Shown in pieces: positions 24,514 through 33,509 of a stretch of 64,000 bases of DNA; within the stretch, counting starts at the first letter, position 1, and each line of letters opens with the position of its first letter. The stretch is taken from assembly GCA_016223135.1 (NCBI GenBank), contig JACRPQ010000010.1, positions 124,001 through 188,000 on the forward strand, written 5' to 3'. A program made the translations under genes and the position numbers. The stretch comes from Chloroflexota bacterium (lineage in GTDB: Bacteria > Chloroflexota > Anaerolineae > Anaerolineales > Villigracilaceae). The notes beneath the pieces are model-generated. The model was not told the origin of the DNA. It ran no database searches and saw only the letters and a list, made by a program, of their open reading frames with translations.

Positions 24514-25437
24514 TTATTTTACAACCAATTCGACCGAATCCATCGCAAAAAGCGACCCATCCTCGGCATTGATGTCCTGCACTTCCAGGCGGATGACTGT
24601 GCCGGTGAGGATATTCCCCAGCGCAATCGTCTGGTCGAAAGTGCCGGGCGCGCCCAACTCTGGGGCGGTCACCATGATTGAGCCGATGGCAAGTTCCACG
24701 CCGCCCAAGTCGTAGATGCGATACACGAGGTTGTTTTCGAACGGCGCAATTGCCACACTGCCTTTGAGGGGAATGGATCGAAAGACTTCGGCGCGGTTGG
24801 CGGGAAAGTCAATGGTAATCGTGCGCGGTCTGCCATCGGGCGTGAAGGTGACGTAGTCAGACATGCGCAAATGATTATAGGTCAGGCGGTAATGTCGCTG
24901 TGTCCGCAGCGACGGGCAGCACATGGGGTCGTCTGCGGCGTGGATGGTGGCGTCGAGGAAAATCTCGCCGTTGGCAATCGAAAGTTCGTTGAGCAAAGGA
25001 CGGTCATCCACCAACACAGAAGTCTGAAACTTGAATGTTCCGCCTGCCTCGATAAAAACCGCCAGGAAGACGAATGTGCCGGTGCCGCCGTAGTTTTCCG
25101 CCACCATCGCCACATATTCATCCACGCCGTCGCCGTTCAGGTCGCCGCGCGCGATGAAATCGGTCATGGTCACGGAGGTAAAGTCCACGCTGCCGGCTTC
25201 GCCTTGCGAGAACACGCCGTCGGTTAACTGCACGATGCGCAGACCGTCTGACAAGCCAAGTTGATATTCGGCATTGCGGAGGCGGGTCGCGTAATCGGGC
25301 GCAGGGGTGGCGGTTGCGGGGAGAGAGGTTGGTTCGGAAGCCGAATCAGGCGTCGGGGAGGGAGAAGCGAAGGTACGGCAGGAGGTCAGCACTAGGCTGG
25401 CGGTCAATATCCAAATCAAGGAACGACGGGAAACCAT
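24514..25437 (-). CDS. lipoprotein with C-terminal Gmad2-like immunoglobulin-type domain
   Basis: 307 aa from ATG 25437, preceded by GGAGGT at 5 nt. The signal peptide ends in a lipobox (SLVLTSC), then a Ser/Pro/Thr-rich linker. The central part contains FIARGDLNGDGVDEYVAMVAE, an FG-GAP-like Ca-binding loop. The last 90 residues (VYRIYDLGGVELAIGSIMV, then FDQTIALGNILTGTVIRLEV) look like the Gmad2 domain of spore-germination and surface proteins. It overlaps the upstream lipoprotein gene by 22 bp, so the two are an operon of surface proteins of unknown role. Confidence 0.8.
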   Translation of the reverse strand: MVSRRSLIWILTASLVLTSCRTFASPSPTPDSASEPTSLPATATPAPDYATRLRNAEYQLGLSDGLRIVQLTDGVFSQGEAGSVDFTSVTMTDFIARGDLNGDGVDEYVAMVAENYGGTGTFVFLAVFIEAGGTFKFQTSVLVDDRPLLNELSIANGEIFLDATIHAADDPMCCPSLRTQRHYRLTYNHLRMSDYVTFTPDGRPRTITIDFPANRAEVFRSIPLKGSVAIAPFENNLVYRIYDLGGVELAIGSIMVTAPELGAPGTFDQTIALGNILTGTVIRLEVQDINAEDGSLFAMDSVELVVK

Positions 25438-26576
25438 GTCAGACCTCCATCGCCGCTTCGATATACGGCGCGTTGAGCGGTGGGCGTCATCGTGACGACC
25501 CAGCCGTTCATGATGTTGGCGAAGTCCATGCTGACGAACATATCGCCGAATTTGACATCGGGCGAGACAATGCGCCACGTGTGCGCCGCGTCGCCCGTGA
25601 CGTAAAACTGGTCGCCGCTGAAAACAACCGCTTCCTCCGCTGACAGGAAATCGGCAACGCCGCTGCCGGGCAGGGTGTTGGGCGCGAGCGTCCATGTGTT
25701 ACCGCCGTCGTGTGTGGCGTAAATGGCAAGTTGGTAAGTCTCGTTTGCGAGGCGCATGGCGATGAAACCATCGGTTGAGGAGATGAATTTCATCTGCCCA
25801 GGCAGAATGCTCAACTCGGCAGACTCTGCGCCGGGTGGCAGTGGCAAAGAGACCGGATCCCAGTGTGCGCCGCCGTCATCGGTGCGGAAGAGGTAGGGCG
25901 AGCCGGGCGAATAGATCACGCCGTAAATGAACGCTGTGCGCATGTTGACAGGAGCAATGCCAGCCTTCAATCCGCCAAAAGGCAGGGAATCATCTACGCT
26001 GGCAAGGGTGGGATCAATAACGAATGTTTGCGTCCAGGTGCCGCCGCCGTCGCTGGTTTGATAAACGGCAACGGCATTCGAGCCAGCCGCCACGCCAAGG
26101 TCGGCGAGCGCCCAGCCGTTGTCGGCGTCGAGAAAGCGCAGGTCGGCGCCGCGAAAGGGGACCGGCGCAGATGTCCACGAAAGACCGCCATCGGCGGTGC
26201 GGTGGAGCATGCCGTTGTTTTCATCGGGCAGGAGCAGCCAGGCATGATTGTTATCGGTCAACGCCAGGGTTGCCTGATAGCCGGCTTCGGTGACAGCGGG
26301 CGGCGTGACGTTGTACCAGGTGATGCCGCCGTCATTGGTGCGGACGATTTGAGTCTCGGTCACGCCCCAGCCGTCCAGCGAGTTGAAAAACTGAACGGAT
26401 ACCAGCGCCGGCGCTTCCACCAGCGGCGCGTCAATTTGCGGAGAAGATGGCGTATCAGGGGCATAGGGAGGCAGCGTATTTGAGACGGCCTGCTGAGAGA
26501 TGGCGGGCGCGTTGCAGGCGGTCAAGGATACCAAGGATACTGAATAAAGTAATAGCAAGGATAGTATTCGTTTCAT
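25416..26576 (-). CDS. lipoprotein with BNR/YCF48-type beta-propeller repeats
   Basis: 386 aa. Signal peptide with lipobox SLVSLTAC at the start. At least five repeats with the Asp-box pattern S/T-x-D-G-G-x-T-W follow: RTNDGGITWYN, HRTADGGLSWTS, YQTSDGGGTWTQ, FRTDDGGAHWDP and YATHDGGNTWTL. Between them are 'DGWG/NGWAL' strands typical of YCF48 or sortilin-like propellers. Likely a surface-anchored binding protein; sialidase activity is not implied because catalytic residues are not evident. The MITE-like element ends 24 bp upstream of its start. Confidence 0.85.
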   Translation of the reverse strand: MKRILSLLLLYSVSLVSLTACNAPAISQQAVSNTLPPYAPDTPSSPQIDAPLVEAPALVSVQFFNSLDGWGVTETQIVRTNDGGITWYNVTPPAVTEAGYQATLALTDNNHAWLLLPDENNGMLHRTADGGLSWTSAPVPFRGADLRFLDADNGWALADLGVAAGSNAVAVYQTSDGGGTWTQTFVIDPTLASVDDSLPFGGLKAGIAPVNMRTAFIYGVIYSPGSPYLFRTDDGGAHWDPVSLPLPPGAESAELSILPGQMKFISSTDGFIAMRLANETYQLAIYATHDGGNTWTLAPNTLPGSGVADFLSAEEAVVFSGDQFYVTGDAAHTWRIVSPDVKFGDMFVSMDFANIMNGWVVTMTPTAQRAVYRSGDGGLTWFPVVP

Positions 26577-26599
26577 ACACGCTCCAAGTCAAAGGTCAA

Positions 26600-26722
26600 C
26601 TAGCCACCCGACACTTTTGTTTTAGGACGCAGATGAACGCTGATTTACGCTGATTTAAGTTGTTTTTTTTCTGCGTTTATCTGCGTTTTTCAGCGTCCCA
26701 TTTGAAACTGCCAGGTCGCTAG
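26600..26722 (+). mobile_element. MITE-like element, copy 2
   Basis: 123 bp with imperfect inverted ends CTAGCCACCCGACA and (complement) CTAGCGACCTGGCA. It is flanked on both sides by AAGGTCAA (26592-26599 and 26723-26730), an 8-bp target duplication. The target is itself an AAGGTCA-type heptamer repeat. No coding capacity. It lies just upstream of the BNR lipoprotein gene. Confidence 0.85.
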
Positions 26723-26763
26723 AAGGTCAAAAGTCTCGACCCTTGACTTTCGACGTTTGACCG
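26723..26763. repeat. heptamer-type repeat (GGTCAAA / GACTTTC)
   Basis: Short palindromic run of AGGTCAAAAGTC and GACTTTCGACGTTTGACC units, interrupted on its left by MITE copy 2. Confidence 0.55.
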
Positions 26764-26770
26764 ATATAAA

Positions 26771-27982
26771 TCAACCGATAAACTCAACAATCGTCGCTTC
26801 GCCCTGACCGACGCCGACGCACAAGGTCGCCAAGCCATAGCGCACATTCCCGCGCAGGCGCATTTCATGAACCAGCGTCGTCATCAGCCGCGCGCCCGAA
26901 CAGCCAAGCGGATGCCCAATGGCGATTGCGCCGCCGTTGACGTTGACAATCTCAGGGTCGAGCTCCAAATCTTCCATCACCGCCAGCGACTGCACCGCAA
27001 AGGCTTCGTTGAGTTCCACGAGACCGATGTCCTTCATTTGCAGACCTGCCCGCTGGAGGGCTTTCCTCGTCGCCGGCACGGGACCCAGTCCCATCACTCG
27101 CGGCGGGACTCCGGCGGAGGCGGATGCCACCACCCGGACCAGGGGCTTCAGCCCAAGCGACTTCGCCCGCTCCGCGCTCATCAAGAGCAGGGCGGCGGCT
27201 CCGTCATTCAACCCGGATGAATTTCCTGCGGTGACGGTTCCTCCTTCTTTGGCAAAAGCAGGTTTGAGTTTGGCAAGCGATTCCATCGAAGTGTCGCGGC
27301 GCGGGCGTTCGTCGGTATCTACCACTTTGGGGTCGCCTTTTTTTTGCGGGATGAGCACCGGCAGGATTTCTTCTTTGAAGCGCCCCGAGTCGATGGCGGC
27401 GATGGCGCGTTGATGCGAGCGCAAGGCAAAGGCATCCTGCTTTTCGCGAGTGATGTGAGGACGCTCACGGGCAATGTTTTCAGCGGTCTCGCCCATTGAT
27501 TCGGTGCCGTACATCTCTTTCATGCGGGGGTTGGGATAGCGCCAGCCCAGCGCCGTATCCCAGGCGGTGAGGTTGCCGAAAGAGTAAGCGGCTTCCGCCT
27601 TGGGGAGCGAGTAGGGGGCGCGGCTCATGGATTCGACTCCGCCGGCAATATACACATCCCCCTCGCCGACTTTGATGGCTCGCGTCGCCTGATTGATGGC
27701 GTTCAATCCCGAAGCGCACAGGCGGTTGACCGTCACGCCGCCCACTTCCACAGGCAAGCCAGCCAGCAGCGCCGCCATGCGCGCCACGTTGCGGTTATCT
27801 TCGCCCGCCTGATTGGCGCAACCGAAGAAGACTTCTTCCACGAGGGCGGGGTCAAGGTTCGAACGTTGGATAATTTCTTTGATCACCAAAGCCGCCATAT
27901 CGTCGGGACGAACCGAAGCGAGACTTCCTCCCAATGCCCCGACGGGCGTGCGGATCGCATCTACAATGACAACATCTGTCAT
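26771..27982 (-). CDS. acetyl-CoA C-acyltransferase (thiolase)
   Basis: 403 aa from ATG 27982, with GGAGG 5 nt upstream. Nucleophile Cys in [15 protein letters not shown] at about residue 89; [21 protein letters not shown] and [12 protein letters not shown] carry the remaining catalytic residues. It is transcribed away from the neighbouring oxidoreductase operon. It resembles PaaJ/PcaF-type or beta-oxidation thiolases; the exact substrate cannot be told by eye. Confidence 0.9.
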   Translation of the reverse strand: MTDVVIVDAIRTPVGALGGSLASVRPDDMAALVIKEIIQRSNLDPALVEEVFFGCANQAGEDNRNVARMAALLAGLPVEVGGVTVNRLCASGLNAINQATRAIKVGEGDVYIAGGVESMSRAPYSLPKAEAAYSFGNLTAWDTALGWRYPNPRMKEMYGTESMGETAENIARERPHITREKQDAFALRSHQRAIAAIDSGRFKEEILPVLIPQKKGDPKVVDTDERPRRDTSMESLAKLKPAFAKEGGTVTAGNSSGLNDGAAALLLMSAERAKSLGLKPLVRVVASASAGVPPRVMGLGPVPATRKALQRAGLQMKDIGLVELNEAFAVQSLAVMEDLELDPEIVNVNGGAIAIGHPLGCSGARLMTTLVHEMRLRGNVRYGLATLCVGVGQGEATIVEFIG

Positions 27983-28209
27983 TTCATCCTCCAAAATTCA
28001 TGGTGGAGTGATTTTACCATCTTCAAAACGGATGATTTTCGTACCTCCAGCGTGTGACGCATGGCACTACACCGCCGGCATGGAAAAAGCCATAATCAAA
28101 GCGATTGAATCTCGCTAATTACTGTCAAACTTCTCATATCTGTGTAGGAGACGTTTCAAACGTCGAGGCGTGAAAGAAAACACCCCCTACCCCAAATAAA
28201 GGAGATGCA
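27983..28209. other. divergent intergenic region thiolase / oxidoreductase
   Basis: No gene supported. A perfect small palindrome, GACGTTTCAAACGTC, lies near 28149-28163 and could be an operator. AAAGGAG before ATG 28210 is the ribosome-binding site of the ferredoxin gene. Confidence 0.4.
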
Positions 28210-28449
28210 ATGCCTGCCAGAGGTTGGATTGAAGTCAACGATACGTACTGCAAAGGATGCGAGTTGTGCATCAACGCATGTCCGCAAGGAGTAATGGAGT
28301 TGGACATGACAAGGCTGACTCCCAAAGGCTACCACCCCGCGCACACGTTTAAGGACGGATGCACGGGGTGTGCTATTTGTGCGCTGGTCTGTCCGGATGC
28401 GGCGATTACGGTGTATCGCGAAGTGACGAAGGCGGCTGCGCCTGTATAA
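28210..28449 (+). CDS. ferredoxin-type subunit of 2-oxoacid:ferredoxin oxidoreductase
   Basis: 79 aa with two [4Fe-4S] motifs: [12 protein letters not shown] (residues 14-25) and [12 protein letters not shown] (about 51-62). This is the delta subunit that passes electrons from the thiamine-diphosphate core to ferredoxin. AAAGGAG stands before the ATG. First gene of the order delta-alpha-beta-gamma, as in VOR/KGOR operons. A TGTGTAC-type heptamer array separates it from the alpha subunit. Confidence 0.9.
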   Translation: MPARGWIEVNDTYCKGCELCINACPQGVMELDMTRLTPKGYHPAHTFKDGCTGCAICALVCPDAAITVYREVTKAAAPV

Positions 28450-28553
28450 CGGTAATAGGTAAACAGGTATACAGGCAAACACATAGATACATTCCTTGTA
28501 TACCTGTGCACCTGTGTACTTGTGTACTTTGTACTTGTGTACCTCAAACTGGA
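28449..28553. repeat. degenerate heptamer array (TGTGTAC / ACAGGTA)
   Basis: Units such as AGGTATAC, CCTGTGTACTTGTGTACTTT and TGTACTTGTGTACC fill the gap between delta and alpha subunit genes. The two halves are inverted relative to each other. Confidence 0.75.
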
Positions 28554-28559
28554 GACTCA

Positions 28560-29672
28560 ATGACCAAAGAACTTTGGAAAGGTAATGAAGCCATTGCCGA
28601 AGCCGCCGTACGTGCAGGCTTGGAGGCGTATTTCGGCTACCCCATCACACCCCAAACAGAGGTGTTGGAGTATCTTTCGAGACGGATGCCCGAACTGGGG
28701 CGCGCTTTTGTGCAAGCCGAATCAGAACTGGGCGCCATCAACATGGTCTATGGCGCGGCGTGCGCCGGTGCGCGCGTTATGTCTTCCTCTTCCAGCCCGG
28801 GCGTAAGTCTGATGATGGAAGGACTCTCGTACATTGCAGGGACGGAAGTGCCGGCGGTGTTAGTCAATGTAATGCGCGGGGGACCTGGGCTGGGTAATAT
28901 TGCCCCGTCACAGGGCGATTACAACCAGGCAGTGCATGGCGGCGGTCATGGCGACTATCACCCCATTGTTTTGGCTCCCGCCTCCGTGCAGGAAGCCATT
29001 GACCTGATGGTGCTGTCGTTTGACCTCGCCGAAAAATACCGCACCATCTGCATGCTCATCCTCGACGGCTCGGTGGGGCAAATGATGGAGCCCGCCCAGA
29101 TGCCTGAAATGCGTCCGCTGCAACACCGCGATTGGGAGTGGGCAACCAATGGACGCATGGGAAAACGCGAGCGCCGCGTCCTGACCTCGATTTACCTTGA
29201 CCCCATCGAAGAGGAGAAACTCAATCTCAGGCTGTTGACCCGCTGGAGAGCCATTCAACGCGATGAAGTTCGTTACAAGGAATATTATCTTGACGACGCA
29301 GAGTATGTTGTGATCGGTTTTGGCACGGCAGGACGCGTAGCGCTTTCGGCAGTGCGACAGGCGCGGCAGAAGGGGCTCAAAGTCGGGTTACTGCGCCCCG
29401 TCACAGTCAGTCCTTTTCCATCTGAAGTCATCGAGCAGTTGGCAGGGCGCGTGAGCGGGTTCCTGGTTACAGAGATGAATTCAGGACAGATGCTGGAGGA
29501 CGTCCGCCTGGCGGTCAAAGGACGCGTGCCGGTCGAGTTCTATGGTCGGTTGGGCGGCGTTGTGCCGTTCACAGAAGAAATTCTGGGCGAAATCGAGCGC
29601 ATTGCGGCGGGCAAACTAAGCGTCGAGACAGACCCGCACAGCGCCTGGCTTGAACGCATGGCAAAGGTATAA
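28560..29672 (+). CDS. vorB: 2-oxoacid:ferredoxin oxidoreductase subunit alpha (VorB-like)
   Basis: 370 aa from ATG 28560 with GGAG 6 nt upstream. [30 protein letters not shown] and the [30 protein letters not shown] region (broken here by family-conserved Glu-Ser) identify the pyruvate:ferredoxin oxidoreductase alpha domains I and II. It binds coenzyme A and forms the core with the beta subunit. The sequence is closest by eye to the 3-methyl-2-oxobutanoate (branched-chain) type, but 2-oxoglutarate specificity cannot be excluded. Confidence 0.88.
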   Translation: MTKELWKGNEAIAEAAVRAGLEAYFGYPITPQTEVLEYLSRRMPELGRAFVQAESELGAINMVYGAACAGARVMSSSSSPGVSLMMEGLSYIAGTEVPAVLVNVMRGGPGLGNIAPSQGDYNQAVHGGGHGDYHPIVLAPASVQEAIDLMVLSFDLAEKYRTICMLILDGSVGQMMEPAQMPEMRPLQHRDWEWATNGRMGKRERRVLTSIYLDPIEEEKLNLRLLTRWRAIQRDEVRYKEYYLDDAEYVVIGFGTAGRVALSAVRQARQKGLKVGLLRPVTVSPFPSEVIEQLAGRVSGFLVTEMNSGQMLEDVRLAVKGRVPVEFYGRLGGVVPFTEEILGEIERIAAGKLSVETDPHSAWLERMAKV

Positions 29673-29682
29673 GAGGTGCCGT

Positions 29683-30450
29683 ATGGCTGTCAACAATCTG
29701 GTTTACGAACGTCCCGAGGCATTTACCGATACACCCACCCACTACTGTCCGGGCTGTACGCACGGCGTGGCGCACCGCCTGGTTGCGGAAGTGCTGGAGG
29801 AAATGAAAATTACTGATCGCACCATCGGCGTTGCGCCGGTCGGCTGTGCGGTGTTTGCCTACAACTACTTCGACACCGACTTTGTGGAAGCCCCGCACGG
29901 ACGTGCGCCCGCCATGGCAACCGGCATCAAGCGCGTCCTGCCGGACCGTATCGTCTTCACCTACCAGGGCGACGGCGACCTCGCCTCAATCGGCATGGGC
30001 GAAATCGTCCACGCAGCGGCGCGAGGCGAAAATATCACCGTCATTTTCATCAATAACGCCAACTACGGCATGACCGGCGGACAGATGGCGCCCACCACTC
30101 TGCCCGGCATGAAGACCACCTCCTCTCCCAACGGACGCGACGTGGAAACGCAGGGTTTCCCCATCCGCATGGCGGAAATGCTCGCCACGCTTGATGGAAC
30201 CGGCTATGTCGTCCGCAGGTCACTGCATGACCCGAAGAACATCCGCCTCGCCAAAAAAGCTATCCGTCTGGCGTTCGAGACTCAAGCGCGCGGATTGGGC
30301 TTCTCGATGGTCGAACTGCTCTCCACCTGCCCAACCAACTGGGGCATGACGCCGGTACAGTCGTTGAAATTCGTTGAAGAACATATGGTACCAGCCTATC
30401 CGCTCGGCGATTACAAGGTTGCGGCAGGAGTGGCGCAAATTAAAGTATGA
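29683..30450 (+). CDS. vorA: 2-oxoacid:ferredoxin oxidoreductase subunit beta (thiamine diphosphate-binding)
   Basis: 255 aa from ATG 29683 (GAGGT 6 nt upstream). [14 protein letters not shown] gives the first Cys pair for the iron-sulfur cluster, and [11 protein letters not shown] another Cys. The thiamine diphosphate motif is [19 protein letters not shown] followed by [16 protein letters not shown]. It forms the active site with the alpha subunit. Ten base pairs separate it from alpha. Confidence 0.9.
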   Translation: MAVNNLVYERPEAFTDTPTHYCPGCTHGVAHRLVAEVLEEMKITDRTIGVAPVGCAVFAYNYFDTDFVEAPHGRAPAMATGIKRVLPDRIVFTYQGDGDLASIGMGEIVHAAARGENITVIFINNANYGMTGGQMAPTTLPGMKTTSSPNGRDVETQGFPIRMAEMLATLDGTGYVVRRSLHDPKNIRLAKKAIRLAFETQARGLGFSMVELLSTCPTNWGMTPVQSLKFVEEHMVPAYPLGDYKVAAGVAQIKV

Positions 30451-30512
30451 AGGATGAAAGAGGTTTGATTCTTTCGTGCACTTCATGTCCTTCGTGGTGA
30501 AAAGGAGCTTTC

Positions 30513-31061
30513 ATGCAAAAAGAAATCGTTATCGCGGGCTTTGGCGGACAGGGAGTTTTATTCGGCGGGCAGGTGCTGGCATACGCCGCTATGGATACGG
30601 GTAAGCAGGTGACGTGGATACCCTCCTACGGTCCCGAAATGCGCGGCGGAACGGCAAACTGTACGGTCGTCATCGCAGACGAGGAAATTGGCTCGCCGCT
30701 GGTAAAACATCCGCCGCTGGCAATTGTCCTGAACCTGCCGTCCTTCGACAAATACGAGGAGCTGCTTGCCCCCGGCGGAACGTTGATTGTCAACCAATCC
30801 ATGGTGAACCGCGGCGCAAAACGGAACGACATTCACGTCATTTTTGTGCCGTGCAATGAAATCGCTGAAGAGATTGGCGATCGTAAATTACTCAACATGG
30901 TCGCGGTCGGCGCATTGCTCACAGCGCTGCCCGAATTAACCATCCAAGATGTGGAGAAGGCGTTGGAGGCGCACCTGCCTGCCCGACACAAGCATCTGCT
31001 GCCGAAAAATTATGAGGCGCTGAAGAGAGGCTACGAAGCGGCGCAGAAGATTGCAGTGTAA
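30513..31061 (+). CDS. vorC: 2-oxoacid:ferredoxin oxidoreductase subunit gamma
   Basis: 182 aa. The gamma-domain signature IAGFGGQGVLFGGQVLAYAA is at residues 7-26, followed by VTWIPSYGPEMRGGTANCTV, both invariant in this subunit. It is the last gene of the operon and is followed by an intrinsic terminator. The gap before it contains the phrase CTTCATGTCCTTCGTGGTG, related to the palindromic 8-9-bp-unit repeats. Confidence 0.9.
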   Translation: MQKEIVIAGFGGQGVLFGGQVLAYAAMDTGKQVTWIPSYGPEMRGGTANCTVVIADEEIGSPLVKHPPLAIVLNLPSFDKYEELLAPGGTLIVNQSMVNRGAKRNDIHVIFVPCNEIAEEIGDRKLLNMVAVGALLTALPELTIQDVEKALEAHLPARHKHLLPKNYEALKRGYEAAQKIAV

Positions 31062-31090
31062 GGCAGTGAGCGGTTATCGGTAATCGGTGA

Positions 31091-31117
31091 ACCCGTCTTG
31101 AAAGAGGCGGGTTTTTT
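31091..31117 (+). terminator. intrinsic terminator of the 2-oxoacid oxidoreductase operon
   Basis: ACCCGTCT pairs with AGGCGGGT (one G-U) across a TGAAA-type loop, followed by six T. MITE copy 3 inserted right after it; its left target duplication begins inside the T-run. Confidence 0.8.
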
Positions 31118-31123
31118 ATTTCA

Positions 31124-31242
31124 CTAGCCACCCGACACTTTTGTTTTGGGACGCAGATGAACGCTGATTTGCGCTGATTTAGTTTTTTTTCTGCGTTTAT
31201 CTGCGTTTTTCAGCGTCCCATTTGAAACTGTCAGGTCGCTAG
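31124..31242 (+). mobile_element. MITE-like element, copy 3
   Basis: 119 bp, ends CTAGCCACCCGACA and (complement) CTAGCGACCTGACA. TTATTTCA is duplicated exactly on both sides (31116-31123 and 31243-31250), giving an 8-bp target duplication independent of any repeat. The interior has two opposed 'CAGATGAACGCTGATTT' and 'CTGCGTTTATCTGCG' stretches, so it can fold into one long hairpin. The right end is 14 bp before the -10 box of the next gene. Confidence 0.9.
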
Positions 31243-31256
31243 TTATTTCACACGTG

Positions 31257-31262
31257 TATAAT
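31257..31262 (+). promoter_or_regulatory. -10 box of aldo/keto reductase gene
   Basis: Perfect TATAAT 7 nt before ATG 31270, implying a leaderless mRNA. Sequence at the -35 position belongs to the end of MITE copy 3. Confidence 0.6.
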
Positions 31263-31269
31263 TTCTGCC

Positions 31270-32091
31270 ATGAAATATGAAACCTCACATGGAATCACCC
31301 TTCCCAAAATCGGGTTTGGCACATGGCGCATTGGCGGCAAATCATCGCCCGATCCCAAATTGGACGAAGCCTCTCTAACCGCATTACACACCGCTCTGGA
31401 GATTGGCTATACCCACTTCGACACGGCAGAATATTACGCAGGCGGACATTGTGAGGAATTGGTTGGCAGGGCAATTCGGGAATCGGGGAAGAAGCGCGAG
31501 GAGGTATTTATCACGACCAAAGTCTCGCCGGAGCATCTTTCGTACAAGGATGTACTCAAAGCATGTGATGGGTCGCTGCGGCGCTTGAAAATGGATTACA
31601 TTGACCTGTACCTCATTCATTGGCCCCCGCGCTCCCTCTCGAAACTCGACGAGGCGTTCCCCGCTTTGAATAAACTGGTGCGCGAGGGCTTGGTCAAACA
31701 TTTGGGGGTGAGCAATTTCAATCTCAAGTGGCTCAAACGCGCGCAGGAACTTTCCGAAACGCCCATTCTCACGAACCAAATCCCCTACCGCCTGCCGGAC
31801 AAGTCCTATGTGGCGAATGGCGTGATTGAATACTGCCAGCAAAACGACATCCTTGTCACTGCATACTCACCCGTCAAGTTCAGGAGTCTGCGCGTCAACA
31901 GCACGTTGAATCAAATCGCGGAGGCGCACGCCGCCACGCCATTTCAGATTGCGCTGGCATGGCTGGTCATGCAGCCGCGCGTCATTACCATTCCCATGTC
32001 GTTCAACCCACAGCATATCAAGGAGAACTTTGAAGCGGTAAAAATCAAACTCACCGACAAAGAAATGTCGCAGCTTGCGGATGAATGGTAA
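31270..32091 (+). CDS. aldo/keto reductase
   Basis: 273 aa NADPH-dependent reductase with the full tetrad: D and Y in FDTAEYYAGG, K in ITTKVSPEHL and H in LYLIHWPP. The cofactor region ITIPMSFNPQHIKENF replaces the more usual 'IPK..' start of the NADP loop. Substrate unknown. It begins directly downstream of a MITE and a TATAAT box, and its end is followed 7 bp later by clpS. Confidence 0.9.
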   Translation: MKYETSHGITLPKIGFGTWRIGGKSSPDPKLDEASLTALHTALEIGYTHFDTAEYYAGGHCEELVGRAIRESGKKREEVFITTKVSPEHLSYKDVLKACDGSLRRLKMDYIDLYLIHWPPRSLSKLDEAFPALNKLVREGLVKHLGVSNFNLKWLKRAQELSETPILTNQIPYRLPDKSYVANGVIEYCQQNDILVTAYSPVKFRSLRVNSTLNQIAEAHAATPFQIALAWLVMQPRVITIPMSFNPQHIKENFEAVKIKLTDKEMSQLADEW

Positions 32092-32098
32092 ACAGTCC

Positions 32099-32404
32099 AT
32101 GAACATCCAAATCCTCCCTGAAATCGAGATACTCGAAGAAACCGAGACAGAAGCCGAACCGCTATACCGCGTCATCATTCACAACGACCACGTCACGCCG
32201 ATGGGCTTTGTGGTCCATATCCTGACGACAGTCTTTTACCTTGCCACCGACCGAGCCACCGACATCATGCTCACTGCCCACTACTACGGCGCGGCATACG
32301 TGCAGACACTTGCCAAACCCGAAGCCGAGAAACGCGTCAACCGGGCGCACACCGAAGCAAACCACGCGGGGTATCCTTTGAAATTCACCATCGAACCCGA
32401 ATAG
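32099..32404 (+). CDS. clpS: ATP-dependent Clp protease adaptor ClpS
   Basis: 101 aa from ATG 32099. After an acidic N-terminus, YRVIIHNDHVTPMGFVVHILTTVF contains the ND and Met/Val residues of the N-degron pocket, and LTAHYYGAAYVQTLAKPEAE matches 'H..G.a.v......A'. It should deliver N-end-rule substrates to ClpA/ClpC. No clpA lies next to it. An in-frame ATG at 32075 inside the preceding gene is less likely. Confidence 0.85.
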   Translation: MNIQILPEIEILEETETEAEPLYRVIIHNDHVTPMGFVVHILTTVFYLATDRATDIMLTAHYYGAAYVQTLAKPEAEKRVNRAHTEANHAGYPLKFTIEPE

Positions 32405-32410
32405 CCATTC

Positions 32411-32457
32411 TCCCAATTACCAATTACCAATTACCAATTACCATTCCCCAATTCCCC
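32411..32457. repeat. heptamer array (ATTACCA)
   Basis: Four near-perfect ATTACCA units in tandem between clpS and the acyltransferase gene. The same unit recurs in the beta-oxidation operon (51781-56150). Confidence 0.85.
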
Positions 32458-32494
32458 TCCATCTTTCACCCTCCAGCCACCCTCCTTCCCCTTC

Positions 32495-33385
32495 ATGCCC
32501 TCCTCCCTCGATACTCTCACCCGCATCAACCTCGACGACCTGGTTTCCTCCTTCGGCTGGCAGGATAAGCCATTGCTCGCTTCGCTGGTCCGGCGCGCGT
32601 TCGCCAGCCCGGCGCGCAAGTTCGCCCGCCAGATGGTTGAATTCGACAACCTCGTTGGACAAACCAGCCTCGCCGAAGCGTCGCGGATAATCATGCGGCG
32701 GCAGTACGTTCAAGATGTCCGCGTGCATGGACGCGAGCATATTCCGCCAAGCAGTCCTGCGCTCTTCCTCTCCAATCACCCCGGCATGGCAGATACCATC
32801 AGTCTCTTCGCCGCCATCAACCGCGCAGACTTGAAAATCATTGCCCTGCATCGCCCCTTCCTGGAAGCGCTGACGAACACCACCCGCCAACTTTTTTTCA
32901 TAGACGATGACCCTGCCAGACGCATGAGCGCCGTGCGGCAGGTCTCCAATCACCTGCGGAACGGCGGCTCCGCCCTGACCTTTCCGGCGGGCGAAATCGA
33001 ACCTGACCCGCTTGTGTACCCCGGCGCATTGGATTCCCTCTCCAAATGGACAGACTCAGCCGGCGTCTTCCTGCGCTTTGCACCTGACGTGAGAATCGTC
33101 CCCGTCCTCGTCAGCGGCGTCATCTGGAAGCGGACCGCGCGTCACTGGCTGACGCGCTTCAAGCGCACACGCCTCGAACGCGAGAAACTTGCTGCGGCGC
33201 TGCAGTTACTCGCCATTATCACGCGCGACGCCCGCCCGACGACCGTCAATGTGCAGTTTGCCAAGCCGATCACGCTGGGCGAAGTCGGCTCGAGGGATTC
33301 GGATGCCATCCATGCCAAAGTCATCGAGCGAATGCGGGGATTGATGCAGGATATGCCAAAAGACGAGGGGATATCTGCGCTTTGA
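32495..33385 (+). CDS. PlsC-like lysophospholipid acyltransferase
   Basis: 296 aa. The acyltransferase block I, usually HX4D, appears as NHPGMADT (H-P-G-M-A-D); block III is FPAGEIEPDP; VRIVPVLVSGVI fits block IV. It probably acylates lysophosphatidate or a related lipid at the inner membrane face, though no long hydrophobic helix is visible. The start ATG 32495 follows a pyrimidine-rich leader without a clear ribosome-binding site. Confidence 0.8.
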   Translation: MPSSLDTLTRINLDDLVSSFGWQDKPLLASLVRRAFASPARKFARQMVEFDNLVGQTSLAEASRIIMRRQYVQDVRVHGREHIPPSSPALFLSNHPGMADTISLFAAINRADLKIIALHRPFLEALTNTTRQLFFIDDDPARRMSAVRQVSNHLRNGGSALTFPAGEIEPDPLVYPGALDSLSKWTDSAGVFLRFAPDVRIVPVLVSGVIWKRTARHWLTRFKRTRLEREKLAAALQLLAIITRDARPTTVNVQFAKPITLGEVGSRDSDAIHAKVIERMRGLMQDMPKDEGISAL

Positions 33386-33387
33386 AA

Positions 33388-33422
33388 AATGCGCCTTATC
33401 CCCAACCCCTCTCCCACAGGAA
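33388..33422. repeat. 'CCCCAACCCCTCTCCC' intergenic repeat
   Basis: Fragment of the C-rich repeat that also occurs at 41618-41655 and 43706-43744, where it is followed by its complement GGAGAGGG. Confidence 0.5.
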
Positions 33423-33497
33423 AAAAGGAATCCCCCGCGGGCGCGACATCATGAACGGCGGTATCGGTTTGCTTCTTGCGGGGCGCGGATTCAAAGA

Positions 33498-33503
33498 TAA
33501 AAT
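33498..33503 (+). promoter_or_regulatory. -10 box of zinc-type dehydrogenase gene
   Basis: TAAAAT lies 6 nt before ATG 33510, again a leaderless arrangement. Confidence 0.45.
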
Positions 33504-33509
33504 TCAAGC

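Noticed and set aside
28020-28118. Possible gene fragment before the ferredoxin gene (ends AIIKAIESR)
   Set aside because: Too short, no start with a ribosome-binding site and no family match.
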